Below, in pieces: positions 34,213-42,452 of a stretch of 64,000 nt of DNA. The DNA is from Ottowia testudinis. Its GTDB lineage: Bacteria; Pseudomonadota; Gammaproteobacteria; Burkholderiales; Burkholderiaceae_C. The stretch lies in assembly GCF_017498525.1 (NCBI RefSeq), contig NZ_CP071796.1:2232001-2296000 (forward strand). Reading direction: 5' to 3'. The translations under genes and the position numbers were made by a program. The first letter of the stretch is position 1; the number at the start of each line of letters is the position of its first letter. The notes beneath the pieces were generated by a model, which did no database searches, was not told where the DNA came from, and was given only the letters and a program-made list of their open reading frames with translations.

Positions 34213-34464
34213 GCGACAGTGGCGGCGCTGGCATTTGGCCTGCTGCCGGTGCTCAATGCGCTGACCACCCACCGCCATCTGGGTGCGTCGCTGCCGCAGG
34301 GTGATTGGGTGATGGCGGGGTTCGACCTCGCCATGCTCGCGCTGGGGGCGGTGTTCGCGGGCCTGGCGCGGCATCTAGCTCGCAAGGCGAGAAACGCAGC
34401 GAGGCAGTCCGCATCAGCGACCTTGATGACGGTGGAAACATCCACGGCGGGGGCCATACGGTGA
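34213..34464 (+). pseudogene. Detached C-terminal part of the PepSY protein
   Basis: In the same frame as the PepSY gene, directly after the TAA, comes ATVAALAFGLLPVLNALTTHRHLG ... GFDLAMLALGAVFAGLARHLARK. This is the expected last two-helix segment of the family (NALTT-x-RHL is typical) and ends at a TGA that overlaps the DUF3325 start. A single base change in one codon explains the break. An independent start at 34219 (GTG) could let it be made as a separate piece. Confidence 0.7.
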
Positions 34465-34796
34465 TGGCGGCGCTTGCACACCTGATGGCCTTGCTGTTGA
34501 GCCTGGCCGGCTTCGTGGCGCTTGCCCTGGCCATGGAGCGGCATCACCGACAGGTCTGGCAGCGCGCGCCATCACGCAAGCAGTGCCTGCTGCTACGGTG
34601 TGCAGGCGTCATCGGCCTGGGCGCGGCGTTGGCCGCCTGCGTGGCTCATGCAGGCTGGGCCACCGGAACCGTGATTTGGCTGGGGTTGATGACGGTCGCC
34701 GCTTTGGCGGTGGCACTGGTGCTCGCCTATCGGCCGCGCTGGTTGGCGCTGACGACAGCCCAGTCCAAGCTGGGGCAATCGGGAACCGCCGCATGA
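34464..34796 (+). CDS. DUF3325 small membrane protein
   Basis: A 110-residue protein with three or four hydrophobic helices (LMALLLSLAGFVALALAM, CAGVIGLGAALAACVAH, TGTVIWLGLMTVAALAVALVLAY) that fits DUF3325, a companion of PepSY iron-uptake proteins. The ATG shares a base with the preceding stop (TGATG). Function unknown, presumably assisting reduction or release of iron from siderophores. Confidence 0.78.
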   Translation: MAALAHLMALLLSLAGFVALALAMERHHRQVWQRAPSRKQCLLLRCAGVIGLGAALAACVAHAGWATGTVIWLGLMTVAALAVALVLAYRPRWLALTTAQSKLGQSGTAA

Positions 34797-34818
34797 CCCC
34801 GACCTCCCCACCCTCCTG

Positions 34819-35640
34819 ATGGACGCCGCTCAATACCGGCAGCTTCCCGATGACGGACGCCGCACCTTCGACGTCCGCCTCGTGACACCGCCCAAACCTG
34901 ACGCGCCAATACCCTGGGGACTGCCGTCTCTGCCCCCTCTTCCTGACATGCCCGCGACCGCCCCTCCCAACCTCTTTCGCCAAGCCGCCCCGTTCGCACT
35001 GGTCGGCGCAGCGCATCTCGTCCTCCTGTGGCTTGCCACGACCGCACTGGCGCGCAGTCCGACGCCGGTGATCCCGCCTTCCGTGGTGGGGCAGCTCGTC
35101 TCGCAGGCGCCGGTGACCGAGCCTCAACCGCTGCCCATGCAGCCCGAGCCGCCCCGCCCCAAACCGGTGGTCAAGCCGCGCCCGACACCCGTGCCGCCCT
35201 TGCCCAAGGCGCCGCCCTCGGAGCGTGCCGTGACCGCCCCGCCAGCCGAACCCGAGCCGCCGGTGAATAACGCTCCGGTACCCGCCGAACCGCTGCAGCC
35301 CGTGCCGGCCGCCGCACCTGCGCCCACCCCGTCGCCCAAAGCCGAGCCGGAGCCGGTGGCACCGCCGCGCTCCGACGCATCCCACCTCAACAACCCGGCG
35401 CCGGTGTACCCGGCACAGTCGCGCCGCCTGCGCGAAGAGGGGCGCGTGCTGTTCGACGTGTACATCCTGCCCGACGGCAGCGTGGGCGAGATCAGGCTCA
35501 AGCGCAGCAGCGGCTACGCGCGTCTAGACGAAGCCGCGTTGGAGGCCGTGCGTCGCTGGCGCTACGTGCCCGCCAAACGCGGCGACGAACCCATTCCCTA
35601 CTGGTACGTGCAGCCCATCGATTTCGAGTACAGCTCCTGA
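34819..35640 (+). CDS. tonB: TonB energy transducer
   Basis: A 273-residue TonB. It has one membrane anchor (about residues 56-80, FALVGAAHLVLLWLATTAL), a long Pro-rich periplasmic spacer with PEPPRPKPVVKPRP-like repeats (about 95-185) and the C-terminal TonB domain (YPAQSRRLREEGRVLFDVYI, RLDEAALEAVRRWRYVPA). An internal ATG at 34948 would give the usual short cytoplasmic end; the longer start is kept without strong proof. It delivers energy from ExbBD to the receptors of the island. Confidence 0.88.
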   Translation: MDAAQYRQLPDDGRRTFDVRLVTPPKPDAPIPWGLPSLPPLPDMPATAPPNLFRQAAPFALVGAAHLVLLWLATTALARSPTPVIPPSVVGQLVSQAPVTEPQPLPMQPEPPRPKPVVKPRPTPVPPLPKAPPSERAVTAPPAEPEPPVNNAPVPAEPLQPVPAAAPAPTPSPKAEPEPVAPPRSDASHLNNPAPVYPAQSRRLREEGRVLFDVYILPDGSVGEIRLKRSSGYARLDEAALEAVRRWRYVPAKRGDEPIPYWYVQPIDFEYSS

Positions 35641-35693
35641 TCGACGGGCTCCGCGAACCCTTCCGAATCCAACCTTTTTAGGAGATCCCACCC

Positions 35694-36437
35694 ATGTCAT
35701 CCAATCCCTACGGCATTGCCGCGCTCTGGAACCAGGGCGATGCCGTCATCAAATGCGTGGCTGTCGCGCTGCTGCTGATGTCCATCGTGTCATGGACCAT
35801 CATCGTCACCCGCACTTGGCGCGCGGCCAGGCTGCGCCGGGCCCGCCGCGCCATGGCTGGCTTCTGGCACACGCACAGCTTTGCCGAAGGCATGGCGCTG
35901 CTGGACGAACACGGCGAGACCAACCCCTTCCGCCACGTGGCCGTCGAAGCCCAGGCAGCAGTGGACCACCACCGCAGCAACGGCGACGACCTGCACGGGC
36001 AGATCAGCCTGGCCGAGTGGCTGACCGAAAGCCTGCGGGGCGCCATCGACGAAAGCGCCGAGCGCATGCAGTCGGGCTTGGCGGTCTTGGCCTCGGAGGG
36101 CTCCACCGCGCCCTTTGTCGGGCTGTTCGGCACCGTCTGGGGCATCTACCACGCGCTGGTGGGCATTGGCACCTCGGGCCAGGCCAGCATCGACAAGGTG
36201 GCCGGTCCGGTGGGTGAGGCGCTGATCATGACCGCCTTCGGCCTGGCCGTCGCGATCCCGGCAGTGCTGGGCTACAACGCGCTCACGCGCAACAACAAAG
36301 GCGTGGTGAACAAGCTCAATCGCTTCGCACGGCAACTGCACGCCTACTTCCTGACCGGCTCGCCGGTGGCCAAGGCCAGCGCACCGGCAGCCCCGGCCCG
36401 TAAGGCGCCGGCCAGGCTCGCCACCCAAGGAGGCTGA
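35694..36437 (+). CDS. exbB: ExbB proton channel subunit
   Basis: A 247-residue MotA/TolQ/ExbB protein with three membrane helices. The family motif EGSTAPFVGLFGTVWGIYHALVGIG is at about residues 138-163, and EALIMTAFGLAVAIPAVLGYN at about 178-199. An AGGAG site precedes the ATG. It forms the proton-driven motor with ExbD to energise TonB. It is followed 1 nt later by exbD. Confidence 0.92.
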   Translation: MSSNPYGIAALWNQGDAVIKCVAVALLLMSIVSWTIIVTRTWRAARLRRARRAMAGFWHTHSFAEGMALLDEHGETNPFRHVAVEAQAAVDHHRSNGDDLHGQISLAEWLTESLRGAIDESAERMQSGLAVLASEGSTAPFVGLFGTVWGIYHALVGIGTSGQASIDKVAGPVGEALIMTAFGLAVAIPAVLGYNALTRNNKGVVNKLNRFARQLHAYFLTGSPVAKASAPAAPARKAPARLATQGG

Positions 36438-36438
36438 C

Positions 36439-36852
36439 ATGGCCTTCGGCGGCAACCTCGACGACAACGACGACGTGGTCAGCGACATCAACATGGTGCC
36501 GCTGATCGACGTGATGCTGGTGATGCTGATCATCTTCATCATCACCGTGCCGGTGCTCACCCACTCGGTCAAGCTGGACCTGCCCCGCGCGGACAACACG
36601 CCCAACCTGGTCAAACCCGAGACGGTGAACCTGTCGGTCACGACCGACGGCAGCGTGTTCTGGAACGACGAGCGCGTGAGCGACGAACAACTCGGCCAGC
36701 GCCTGGAGGCGGCAGCCAGGAAAGACCCGCAGCCCGAGGTATTCATCCGCGGTGACCGCAAGGTGGAGTACGAGCGCGTGGCGCAGGTCATGGCCACCGT
36801 GCAACGCTCCGGCGTGCTCAAGCTCGGCTTCGTGACCGAGCCGGGGAACTGA
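36439..36852 (+). CDS. exbD: ExbD proton channel subunit
   Basis: A 137-residue ExbD/TolR protein. The single helix begins INMVPLIDVMLVMLIIFIITVPV, with the conserved proton-carrying aspartate in PLIDVML (about D29). The periplasmic domain follows (VFIRGDRKVEYERVAQVMATVQRSG). The ATG is 1 nt after the exbB stop. Confidence 0.92.
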   Translation: MAFGGNLDDNDDVVSDINMVPLIDVMLVMLIIFIITVPVLTHSVKLDLPRADNTPNLVKPETVNLSVTTDGSVFWNDERVSDEQLGQRLEAAARKDPQPEVFIRGDRKVEYERVAQVMATVQRSGVLKLGFVTEPGN

Positions 36853-36927
36853 GCGTGACAAGCAGGGCCACTCCGGCAGCGACTTGGCTCGTTACTTTGG
36901 CGGCCACGGCTTGAGGCCGATACCGCG

Positions 36928-37440
36928 ATGCCAGTTGAGACACCCACCCCTCGCGACATAAGCCAGCTCTCCTGGCAGCCAGGGGCCGGGACGCTCCAGC
37001 GCCTGCATACGTCGGGGCTCAGACTGACGCAGGCACGGCGCGCAGTGTTGAGGGCCCTGCACGACAACCGCGGGCGCTTTCTGGATGCCGAGGCCGTGCA
37101 CCGATGGACGAAGGCCGCGACCTGGCGCGTGAACCTCACTTCCGTATATCGGATCCTCGCCGAGTTGGACAAGGCGCGCGTCGCGCAAGCGACACAAATT
37201 GGCGCGCGCACGTTCTACAGCATGGTGCCGGAAGGCGAAGCCGCCCAACCGCACTTCGTCTGCCGCCGATGCGGGCATGCCCAGGCACTCGGTAGCGATG
37301 TGCTGCTTACGCAGCTCTTCGAAGGCGCCGCCAGACTCGGCTTTCATCTCGACCAGAGATTGACACTTTTCGGCGTGTGCTCGGCCTGCAATGCCAGCGC
37401 ACCAGGATCTGTCAAGCAACATCAGAAACGGACACCCTGA
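36928..37440 (+). CDS. Fur-family metalloregulator
   Basis: A 170-residue Fur/Zur-type repressor with a winged helix (LRLTQARRAVLRALHDNRGRFLDAEAVH ... VNLTSVYRILAELDKARV) and a C-terminal metal and dimer region with HFVCRRC (C112, C115) and CSAC (C151, C154). Its place after tonB-exbB-exbD and before a Fur-box-controlled fecI suggests iron response, but zinc (Zur) is possible because the N-terminal HHH pattern of classic Fur is not clear. It may set local control independent of the host Fur. Confidence 0.82.
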   Translation: MPVETPTPRDISQLSWQPGAGTLQRLHTSGLRLTQARRAVLRALHDNRGRFLDAEAVHRWTKAATWRVNLTSVYRILAELDKARVAQATQIGARTFYSMVPEGEAAQPHFVCRRCGHAQALGSDVLLTQLFEGAARLGFHLDQRLTLFGVCSACNASAPGSVKQHQKRTP

Positions 37441-37493
37441 CGACAAAGGACGGCGCCGTGGCATGCCCTTGGTGAGTTGGATGTGGCACGAAA

Positions 37494-37521
37494 TTGCGCC
37501 CCCCTGACACAACACGATAAA
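37494..37521 (+). promoter_or_regulatory. Promoter of the third fecI operon
   Basis: TTGCGC (37494-37499) and GATAAA (37516-37521) with a 16-bp spacer, directly before and touching the Fur box. The layout parallels the promoter at 11.2 kb. Confidence 0.4.
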
Positions 37522-37539
37522 ATGCGAACCATTCTTATT
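37521..37539. promoter_or_regulatory. Fur box before fecI-3
   Basis: AATGCGAAC-C-ATTCTTATT: the right half is identical to the right half of the perfect box at 11236-11254, and the left half is degenerate. It lies about 50 bp before the sigma gene. Confidence 0.7.
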
Positions 37540-37588
37540 CACAGCCAAGGTGCCGAGCACCCCAGCCAACTACCGCGCAAGGGTGTTC

Positions 37589-38110
37589 GTGTCCGCCGCC
37601 GAATCCGCCATCCAGGAGCAAGTGCATGCCCTCTACAGCCACCACCACGGGTGGCTGTACGGTTGGCTGCGCCGCAAGCTGGGGGATGCGCACCAGGCGG
37701 CCGATCTGGCGCACGACACCTTCGTGCGGCTGCTCTCCCGGCGCGAGGCGCTGGCGCTGGATGAACTGCGCGAGCCGCGCGCCTACCTGACCACGGTGGC
37801 CAAGGGCCTGGTGTCCAACCACTGGCGCCGCCAGCAACTGGAAGAGGCCTGGGCCGCGACGCTGGCGGCTCTGCCCGAGCCGCTGGCCCCGGCGCCGGAA
37901 GTGCGCGCCATCCTGCTCGAAACCCTGGTCGAGATCGACCGCCTGCTCGACACGCTCAAGCCCAAGGTCCGCGAGGCTTTCCTGCTCTCGCAGCTCGACG
38001 GGCTGACCTACAAACAGATCGGCGAGCGGCTCGGTGTGGGCGAGCGCATGGTCAAGAAGTACATGGCGCAGGCCATGCTGTGCTGCCTGCAGGCCGACGA
38101 TGGCCGATAG
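37589..38110 (+). CDS. fecI: FecI-type ECF sigma factor 3
   Basis: A 173-residue ECF sigma factor with complete region 2 (SHHHGWLYGWLRRKLGDAHQAADLAHDTFVRLL) and region 4 (TYKQIGERLGVGERMVKKYM). A GTG start at 37589, with GGG upstream, matches the N-terminal length of the other two; a GTG at 37550 would add 13 residues. It is followed by an overlapping fecR and then a receptor with a signalling domain, so this is the one complete cell-surface signalling locus of the island. Confidence 0.88.
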   Translation: MSAAESAIQEQVHALYSHHHGWLYGWLRRKLGDAHQAADLAHDTFVRLLSRREALALDELREPRAYLTTVAKGLVSNHWRRQQLEEAWAATLAALPEPLAPAPEVRAILLETLVEIDRLLDTLKPKVREAFLLSQLDGLTYKQIGERLGVGERMVKKYMAQAMLCCLQADDGR

Positions 38111-39119
38111 GAACGGCACGGCCGACGAGCGCATCATCCAGCGCGAGGCGGCCGAATGGTTCGCCGTGCTGCACGACGAACAGGCCAGCGAGGAGCAGCG
38201 CAGGCGCTGGCGCGCCTGGATCGATGCCGACCCCGCCCACGCCCGCATCTGGGAGCGGGTCAAGGCCATCAGCCAGCCCTTCGCCCAGGCCGCCGACGCC
38301 GCCCCGGCGCAGGCACTGCGCGAAACCCTCGCCAAGGCGCAGTCGGCTGGACGCCGCCGCGCGCTGCGGGTGCTGGGCCTGGGCGGCGTGGCGGTCGGGG
38401 CCGGCCTGCTGGCCCGCTTGACGCTGCCCTGGCAGGGCTGGCTGCACGAGTACGCCGTGGCCCGTGCTGACTACCGCACGGACATCGGCGAACAGCGCCG
38501 CCTCACGCTTCCGGACGGCACGCGCCTGGATCTCAACACCGCCACGGCGGTGGATGTGGACTTCGGGCGGTCGTTGCGGCGCATCGTGCTGCACGCCGGA
38601 GAAATCCTGGTCGATTCCGCCCCCGACACGCAGGCGCCCGCCCGCGCGCTGGTCGTCGATACCCCTTGTGCGCGCCTCACGGCGCTGGGCACCCGCTTTG
38701 CCGTGCGCGGCGATGCCCGCAACGAGGCATTCAGCGGCCACGTTGCCGTGTTCGCGGGGGCCGTGCGCATCAGCCTGGCCAACGGCGCGCAGCTGGACGT
38801 ACCCGCGGGCCGGCAGGCCCGCTTCACCTCGGACAGTATCGAACCCGACGGCCGCGCCGACCTGGCACGAGAAAGCTGGTCGCGCGGCCAACTGGTCGCC
38901 GACGACATTCCCCTGGCCGCTTTCGTGGCCGAGCTCTCGCGCTACACCCCGGTTTCCGTCACGGTCAGCCCGCAGGCCGCACCCTTGCGGCTCGTGGGTG
39001 CCTACCCCATCGCCCAGCCCAGCCGCGACATCCCCGTCATCCTCGCCGCACTGGAGAGCGCGTTGCCGGTGCGCGTCGAGCGCACACCGGCGGGTGACGT
39101 GCACATCCGCGCGCGCTGA
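38100..39119 (+). CDS. fecR: FecR-type regulator 3
   Basis: A 339-residue inner-membrane regulator: N-terminal DUF4880 domain (REAAEWFAVLHDEQASEEQRRRWRAWIDAD), membrane span (about residues 83-101) and periplasmic FecR domain (LTLPDGTRLDLNTATAVDVDF, LGTRFAVRGDARNEAFSGHVAVFAGAVRIS). It overlaps fecI-3 by 11 nt. It relays siderophore binding from the receptor at 39.2 kb to FecI-3. Confidence 0.88.
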   Translation: MADRNGTADERIIQREAAEWFAVLHDEQASEEQRRRWRAWIDADPAHARIWERVKAISQPFAQAADAAPAQALRETLAKAQSAGRRRALRVLGLGGVAVGAGLLARLTLPWQGWLHEYAVARADYRTDIGEQRRLTLPDGTRLDLNTATAVDVDFGRSLRRIVLHAGEILVDSAPDTQAPARALVVDTPCARLTALGTRFAVRGDARNEAFSGHVAVFAGAVRISLANGAQLDVPAGRQARFTSDSIEPDGRADLARESWSRGQLVADDIPLAAFVAELSRYTPVSVTVSPQAAPLRLVGAYPIAQPSRDIPVILAALESALPVRVERTPAGDVHIRAR

Positions 39120-39208
39120 GCGGATTGGCGCGCACACCGCAGTTCCCCTTTTGGCGGGTCGCGGGGCATACCGGATGAAACACCCAATCTCATCCGGAGC
39201 CCGATTCC

Positions 39209-41680
39209 ATGACGAAACCCACCTTGTCCCCCCGCCCACAGCGGCTGGCACTGGCCGTGCACGCCGCCATGCTGGCCCTGCCCATGATGGCCACCGGCGT
39301 AGCGATCTGCGCCGCGCCGACCGCCGCCCACGCCCAAGCCACGGCGCAGGTGCTGCATGACTTCGACATTCCGGCCGGCCCGCTGTCCACCGCCCTGACC
39401 CGCGCCGCCGCACAGTCCGGCGTACCTCTGACGGCGGACGCCGCGCTGACCGCAGGCAAGACCGCGCCCGCGCTCAAGGGCCGGATGACGCTGCGCGAGG
39501 CGCTGGCGCAACTGCTGGCCGGCAGCGGGCTGGCAGCCGGTACGGAGGGGGCGTCCATCGTCATCAAGGCGGCCCCGCCAGCACCGGGCGGGGCGAAGGA
39601 GGCGGTGTTGCCTGTGGTCACGGTAAGGGCGGGAGCGGAGCAGGAAAGCTCCTGGGGGCCGGTGAAGGGGTATGTTGCCAAGCGCAGCGCGACGGGGACG
39701 AAGACCGATACGCCGATCATCGAGACGCCGCAGTCGATCTCGGTGGTGACGGCGGATCGCATCGAAGCACTTGGCGCCACGCGACTCAAAGAAGCATTAG
39801 CCTACACGCCAGGGGTCAACGCATCGCCGTGGGGCGACGAATCGCAGTACGACTGGATCTATCTGCGCGGATTCGATGCCTACTCCCCGGGCTTCTACAA
39901 AGACGGCCTCCAACTGCGCAACACCGGCAGTTGGGGCATCTGGCAGACGGAAAACTATGGGGTCGAGCGATTGGAAGTTCTGCGCGGGCCAGCCTCCGTC
40001 TTGTACGGACAGAACGGCCCCGGTGGCATGGTGAATGTGGTGAGCAAGCGGCCCACCGTAGAACCGAAGCGGGAAATCCAGCTTCAGCTGGGCGACCATT
40101 CGCGGCGCCAGATTGCAGCGGACCTCTCCGGTCCTATGGACGAAGATGGCAAGCTGCTTTACCGCGTCACGGGTTTGGCCCGAGACGCCGAGTTGTCCAG
40201 CGGCGGCTTGCCCAATGATCGTGTGTTTGTCGCTCCGTCCCTTACGTGGAAGCCGTCCGCAGACACCTCTCTCACGCTGCTCTCGGAGTTCCTGCGGATG
40301 CGCACGGGTTCAGTCTGGAATTCCTATCCGGCGGCGGGAACACTGCTGCCCAACCCGAATGGACGTGTGCCCGTTTCCACCTTTATCGGTGAACGCGATT
40401 TAAACCGATACAACCAGGACCAGTGGATGGTCGGATACCTGCTGGAGCATCGTCTCGACGACACATGGACGTTGCGCCAGAACGCGCGCTACGGTCATTT
40501 CGACACGGACTATCAGACCTTCTACAACGGGCAGTTCGTGACGGTCAACGCCAACAATCCAATGGACCCCGCGAACTTCCGCCTCATGGAACGGACACCC
40601 TTCGCGAGCAAGGAGCAAGCGAAGTCTATTGTCATCGACAACCAAGCCCAGGCCAGGCTGCGTTTCGGCGATTGGCAGCATACCCTGCTGGTCGGCCTGG
40701 ACCATCAGCGCACGCGGTTTGACGTCGTCGCCTATTACGGCGGCAGCGCACCTGCCATCGATCTCTACGCACCCGTGTATGGCAGCACCATCGCGGTGAC
40801 CACGGCGCCCTTCCTGGATTCGAACACCACGCTGTCCCAGACCGGGATGTACGCGCAGGACCAGATCAAGTTCGGAGATCGCTGGATCACCACGCTGGGC
40901 GGTCGGTACGATCACGCCACGGTCGATACGAAGGACCGGTTGAGTAGCACCGATTCGCACCAGTCTGACCACCGGTTCACCGGCCGTGCCGGTTTGGTCT
41001 ACCTGGCGCCCGGCGGCTGGTCGCCCTACGTCAGCTATTCCGAATCCTTCATGCCGACGACGACCATCGACCCAGGGACCGGAAAACCGTTCAAGCCGGA
41101 AACGGGACGGCAATACGAAGCCGGTCTGCGCTTCCACCCCCCCGGAGGCGATGCGACCTATAGCGCAGCAATCTTCGATGTGCTCCGCCAAAACTATGTC
41201 AGCTACGACGAGACGTTCGTGCCCAAGCAAACGGGTGAAGTGCGGGTTCGGGGCGTCGAACTGGAAGCGACGCTGCGCCCGGTTTCACAGATGAATCTGA
41301 CTGCGGCCTATGCATGGACGCCGAAGGCAGAGGTCACCGCCAGCGCGAACGCCAGCGAGATTGGCAAGCAAGCAAACAACGTGCACCGCCATCAGCTATC
41401 GATCTGGTCTGACTACCGATTTGCCAATGGACTGAAGATTGGGCTGGGGGCGCGCTATTCCGGATCGTCACGAGGCGCCAACCAGGCCGCACCTGTGGCG
41501 ATCCCTGCGTACACGCTGGTCGACGCGTTGATCGGATACGACTTCGGGCCCTGGGCACTGGCGCTCAATGCACGAAATCTGACCAACAAGACCTATGTCG
41601 CAAACTGCGATGGCAGCGGGACAAGTTGTTCATACGGCGAGCCGCGCAAGGTAACCATGACAGCGACTTACCGCTGGTAG
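39209..41680 (+). CDS. TonB-dependent siderophore receptor with signalling (STN) domain
   Basis: An 823-residue receptor with a signal peptide (ending PTAAHA), an N-terminal secretin/TonB short domain (DFDIPAGPLSTALTRAAAQSGV ... LREALAQLLAGSGL, about residues 50-115), a plug (ETPQSISVVTADRIE, VLRGPASVLYGQNGPGGMVNVVSKRP) and a barrel ending in TATYRW. The STN domain makes it the signal donor for FecR-3/FecI-3. The plug resembles hydroxamate or ferrichrome-type receptors (FhuE/FoxA/FpvA group); the substrate is inferred. No Fur box is seen just upstream, as expected for a FecI-dependent gene. Confidence 0.92.
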   Translation: MTKPTLSPRPQRLALAVHAAMLALPMMATGVAICAAPTAAHAQATAQVLHDFDIPAGPLSTALTRAAAQSGVPLTADAALTAGKTAPALKGRMTLREALAQLLAGSGLAAGTEGASIVIKAAPPAPGGAKEAVLPVVTVRAGAEQESSWGPVKGYVAKRSATGTKTDTPIIETPQSISVVTADRIEALGATRLKEALAYTPGVNASPWGDESQYDWIYLRGFDAYSPGFYKDGLQLRNTGSWGIWQTENYGVERLEVLRGPASVLYGQNGPGGMVNVVSKRPTVEPKREIQLQLGDHSRRQIAADLSGPMDEDGKLLYRVTGLARDAELSSGGLPNDRVFVAPSLTWKPSADTSLTLLSEFLRMRTGSVWNSYPAAGTLLPNPNGRVPVSTFIGERDLNRYNQDQWMVGYLLEHRLDDTWTLRQNARYGHFDTDYQTFYNGQFVTVNANNPMDPANFRLMERTPFASKEQAKSIVIDNQAQARLRFGDWQHTLLVGLDHQRTRFDVVAYYGGSAPAIDLYAPVYGSTIAVTTAPFLDSNTTLSQTGMYAQDQIKFGDRWITTLGGRYDHATVDTKDRLSSTDSHQSDHRFTGRAGLVYLAPGGWSPYVSYSESFMPTTTIDPGTGKPFKPETGRQYEAGLRFHPPGGDATYSAAIFDVLRQNYVSYDETFVPKQTGEVRVRGVELEATLRPVSQMNLTAAYAWTPKAEVTASANASEIGKQANNVHRHQLSIWSDYRFANGLKIGLGARYSGSSRGANQAAPVAIPAYTLVDALIGYDFGPWALALNARNLTNKTYVANCDGSGTSCSYGEPRKVTMTATYRW

Positions 41681-41762
41681 CCTGCGCATCCAACCAACCA
41701 CCGAGGTGTAAGCACTGATCGCGAATTCGATCCAAAACCGCCTGATTTCGAAGGAGACTTGC

Positions 41763-41810
41763 GGCGACCACATCGATACGCTTGCTTCCACACCGTATCG
41801 AGAGGTCGCC
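41763..41810 (+). promoter_or_regulatory. Hairpin over the ribosome site of the next gene
   Basis: An outer stem GGCGACC (41763-41769) with GGTCGCC (41804-41810) and an inner 8-bp stem TCGATACG (41773-41780) with CGTATCGA (41794-41801). The GAGAGG ribosome site is inside the 3' strand and the ATG follows 3 nt later. Confidence 0.6.
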
Positions 41811-41813
41811 ACC

Positions 41814-42308
41814 ATGCATTCGATCCAGACGCCCCCCTCCCACAGCCACCACGACGGCGAGAAGGACACACCCACCGCCGACATCGTCGAGACGCGGCTC
41901 TGGATCGACGAGCACAACTGGCTCTACGACATCCTCAAGAGCCCGGCCAATCAGGCGCCCACCTTTCGCTTCCCCGATCTCATCAGCGCGTGCGTGACAT
42001 CCACGCTGTCTTCGTCCGAAGGGGCTCGCGCGCTGTTCGACTACCTCGGCATCCAGCTCGTGCTGCGCGACCCCGCCACGGCCCGCCGTCGCGAGGCCAT
42101 GTGGCGCCCGCAGTATGAGCAGTTGCAGGCGCTGCAGCGTTCTCCCGCGAATCAGCACCCCAATCCGAAGTTCCAGCTGGATCAGTTGACCACGGCTGCG
42201 GTCGCGCTCTGCCGCCAGGCCGACCCGTCGGGCACGCTGGTCCTGAAGTACGCGCGTCTCAACATGGTCCAGCGCGCCACTGTTCGATCCGTGGCTTCGC
42301 AGGATTGA
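41814..42308 (+). CDS. Conserved hypothetical protein, conjugative-element backbone
   Basis: A 164-residue soluble protein of unknown function, rich in Gln, Ala and Arg, with no membrane segment or known motif. It is the first backbone gene after the iron island and precedes the transfer operon. The start follows the translation-control hairpin at 41763-41810. Confidence 0.7.
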   Translation: MHSIQTPPSHSHHDGEKDTPTADIVETRLWIDEHNWLYDILKSPANQAPTFRFPDLISACVTSTLSSSEGARALFDYLGIQLVLRDPATARRREAMWRPQYEQLQALQRSPANQHPNPKFQLDQLTTAAVALCRQADPSGTLVLKYARLNMVQRATVRSVASQD

Positions 42309-42335
42309 TGGCCAACCACTGATTTCACCCGCGCA

Positions 42336-42451
42336 GATCACCTCGCCTGCCGAGCGCAGGCTCACCCGCCGCCTACCTCGGCCGGATTCCCGGCCCTACC
42401 CCTGGATCCTTCCGCACCCGCGGGAGGCGGTTTGGCTATCGCGAGGTGATC
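42336..42451 (+). promoter_or_regulatory. Structured leader with sequestered ribosome-binding site
   Basis: A perfect 11-bp inverted repeat joins GATCACCTCGC (42336-42346) to GCGAGGTGATC (42441-42451), whose GAGGTGATC part is the ribosome-binding site, one nt before the ATG at 42453. Between them are further GC-rich pairings, including GGCCGG with CCGGCC. The layout is that of a riboswitch-like or protein-binding control element. Confidence 0.6.
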
Positions 42452-42452
42452 C

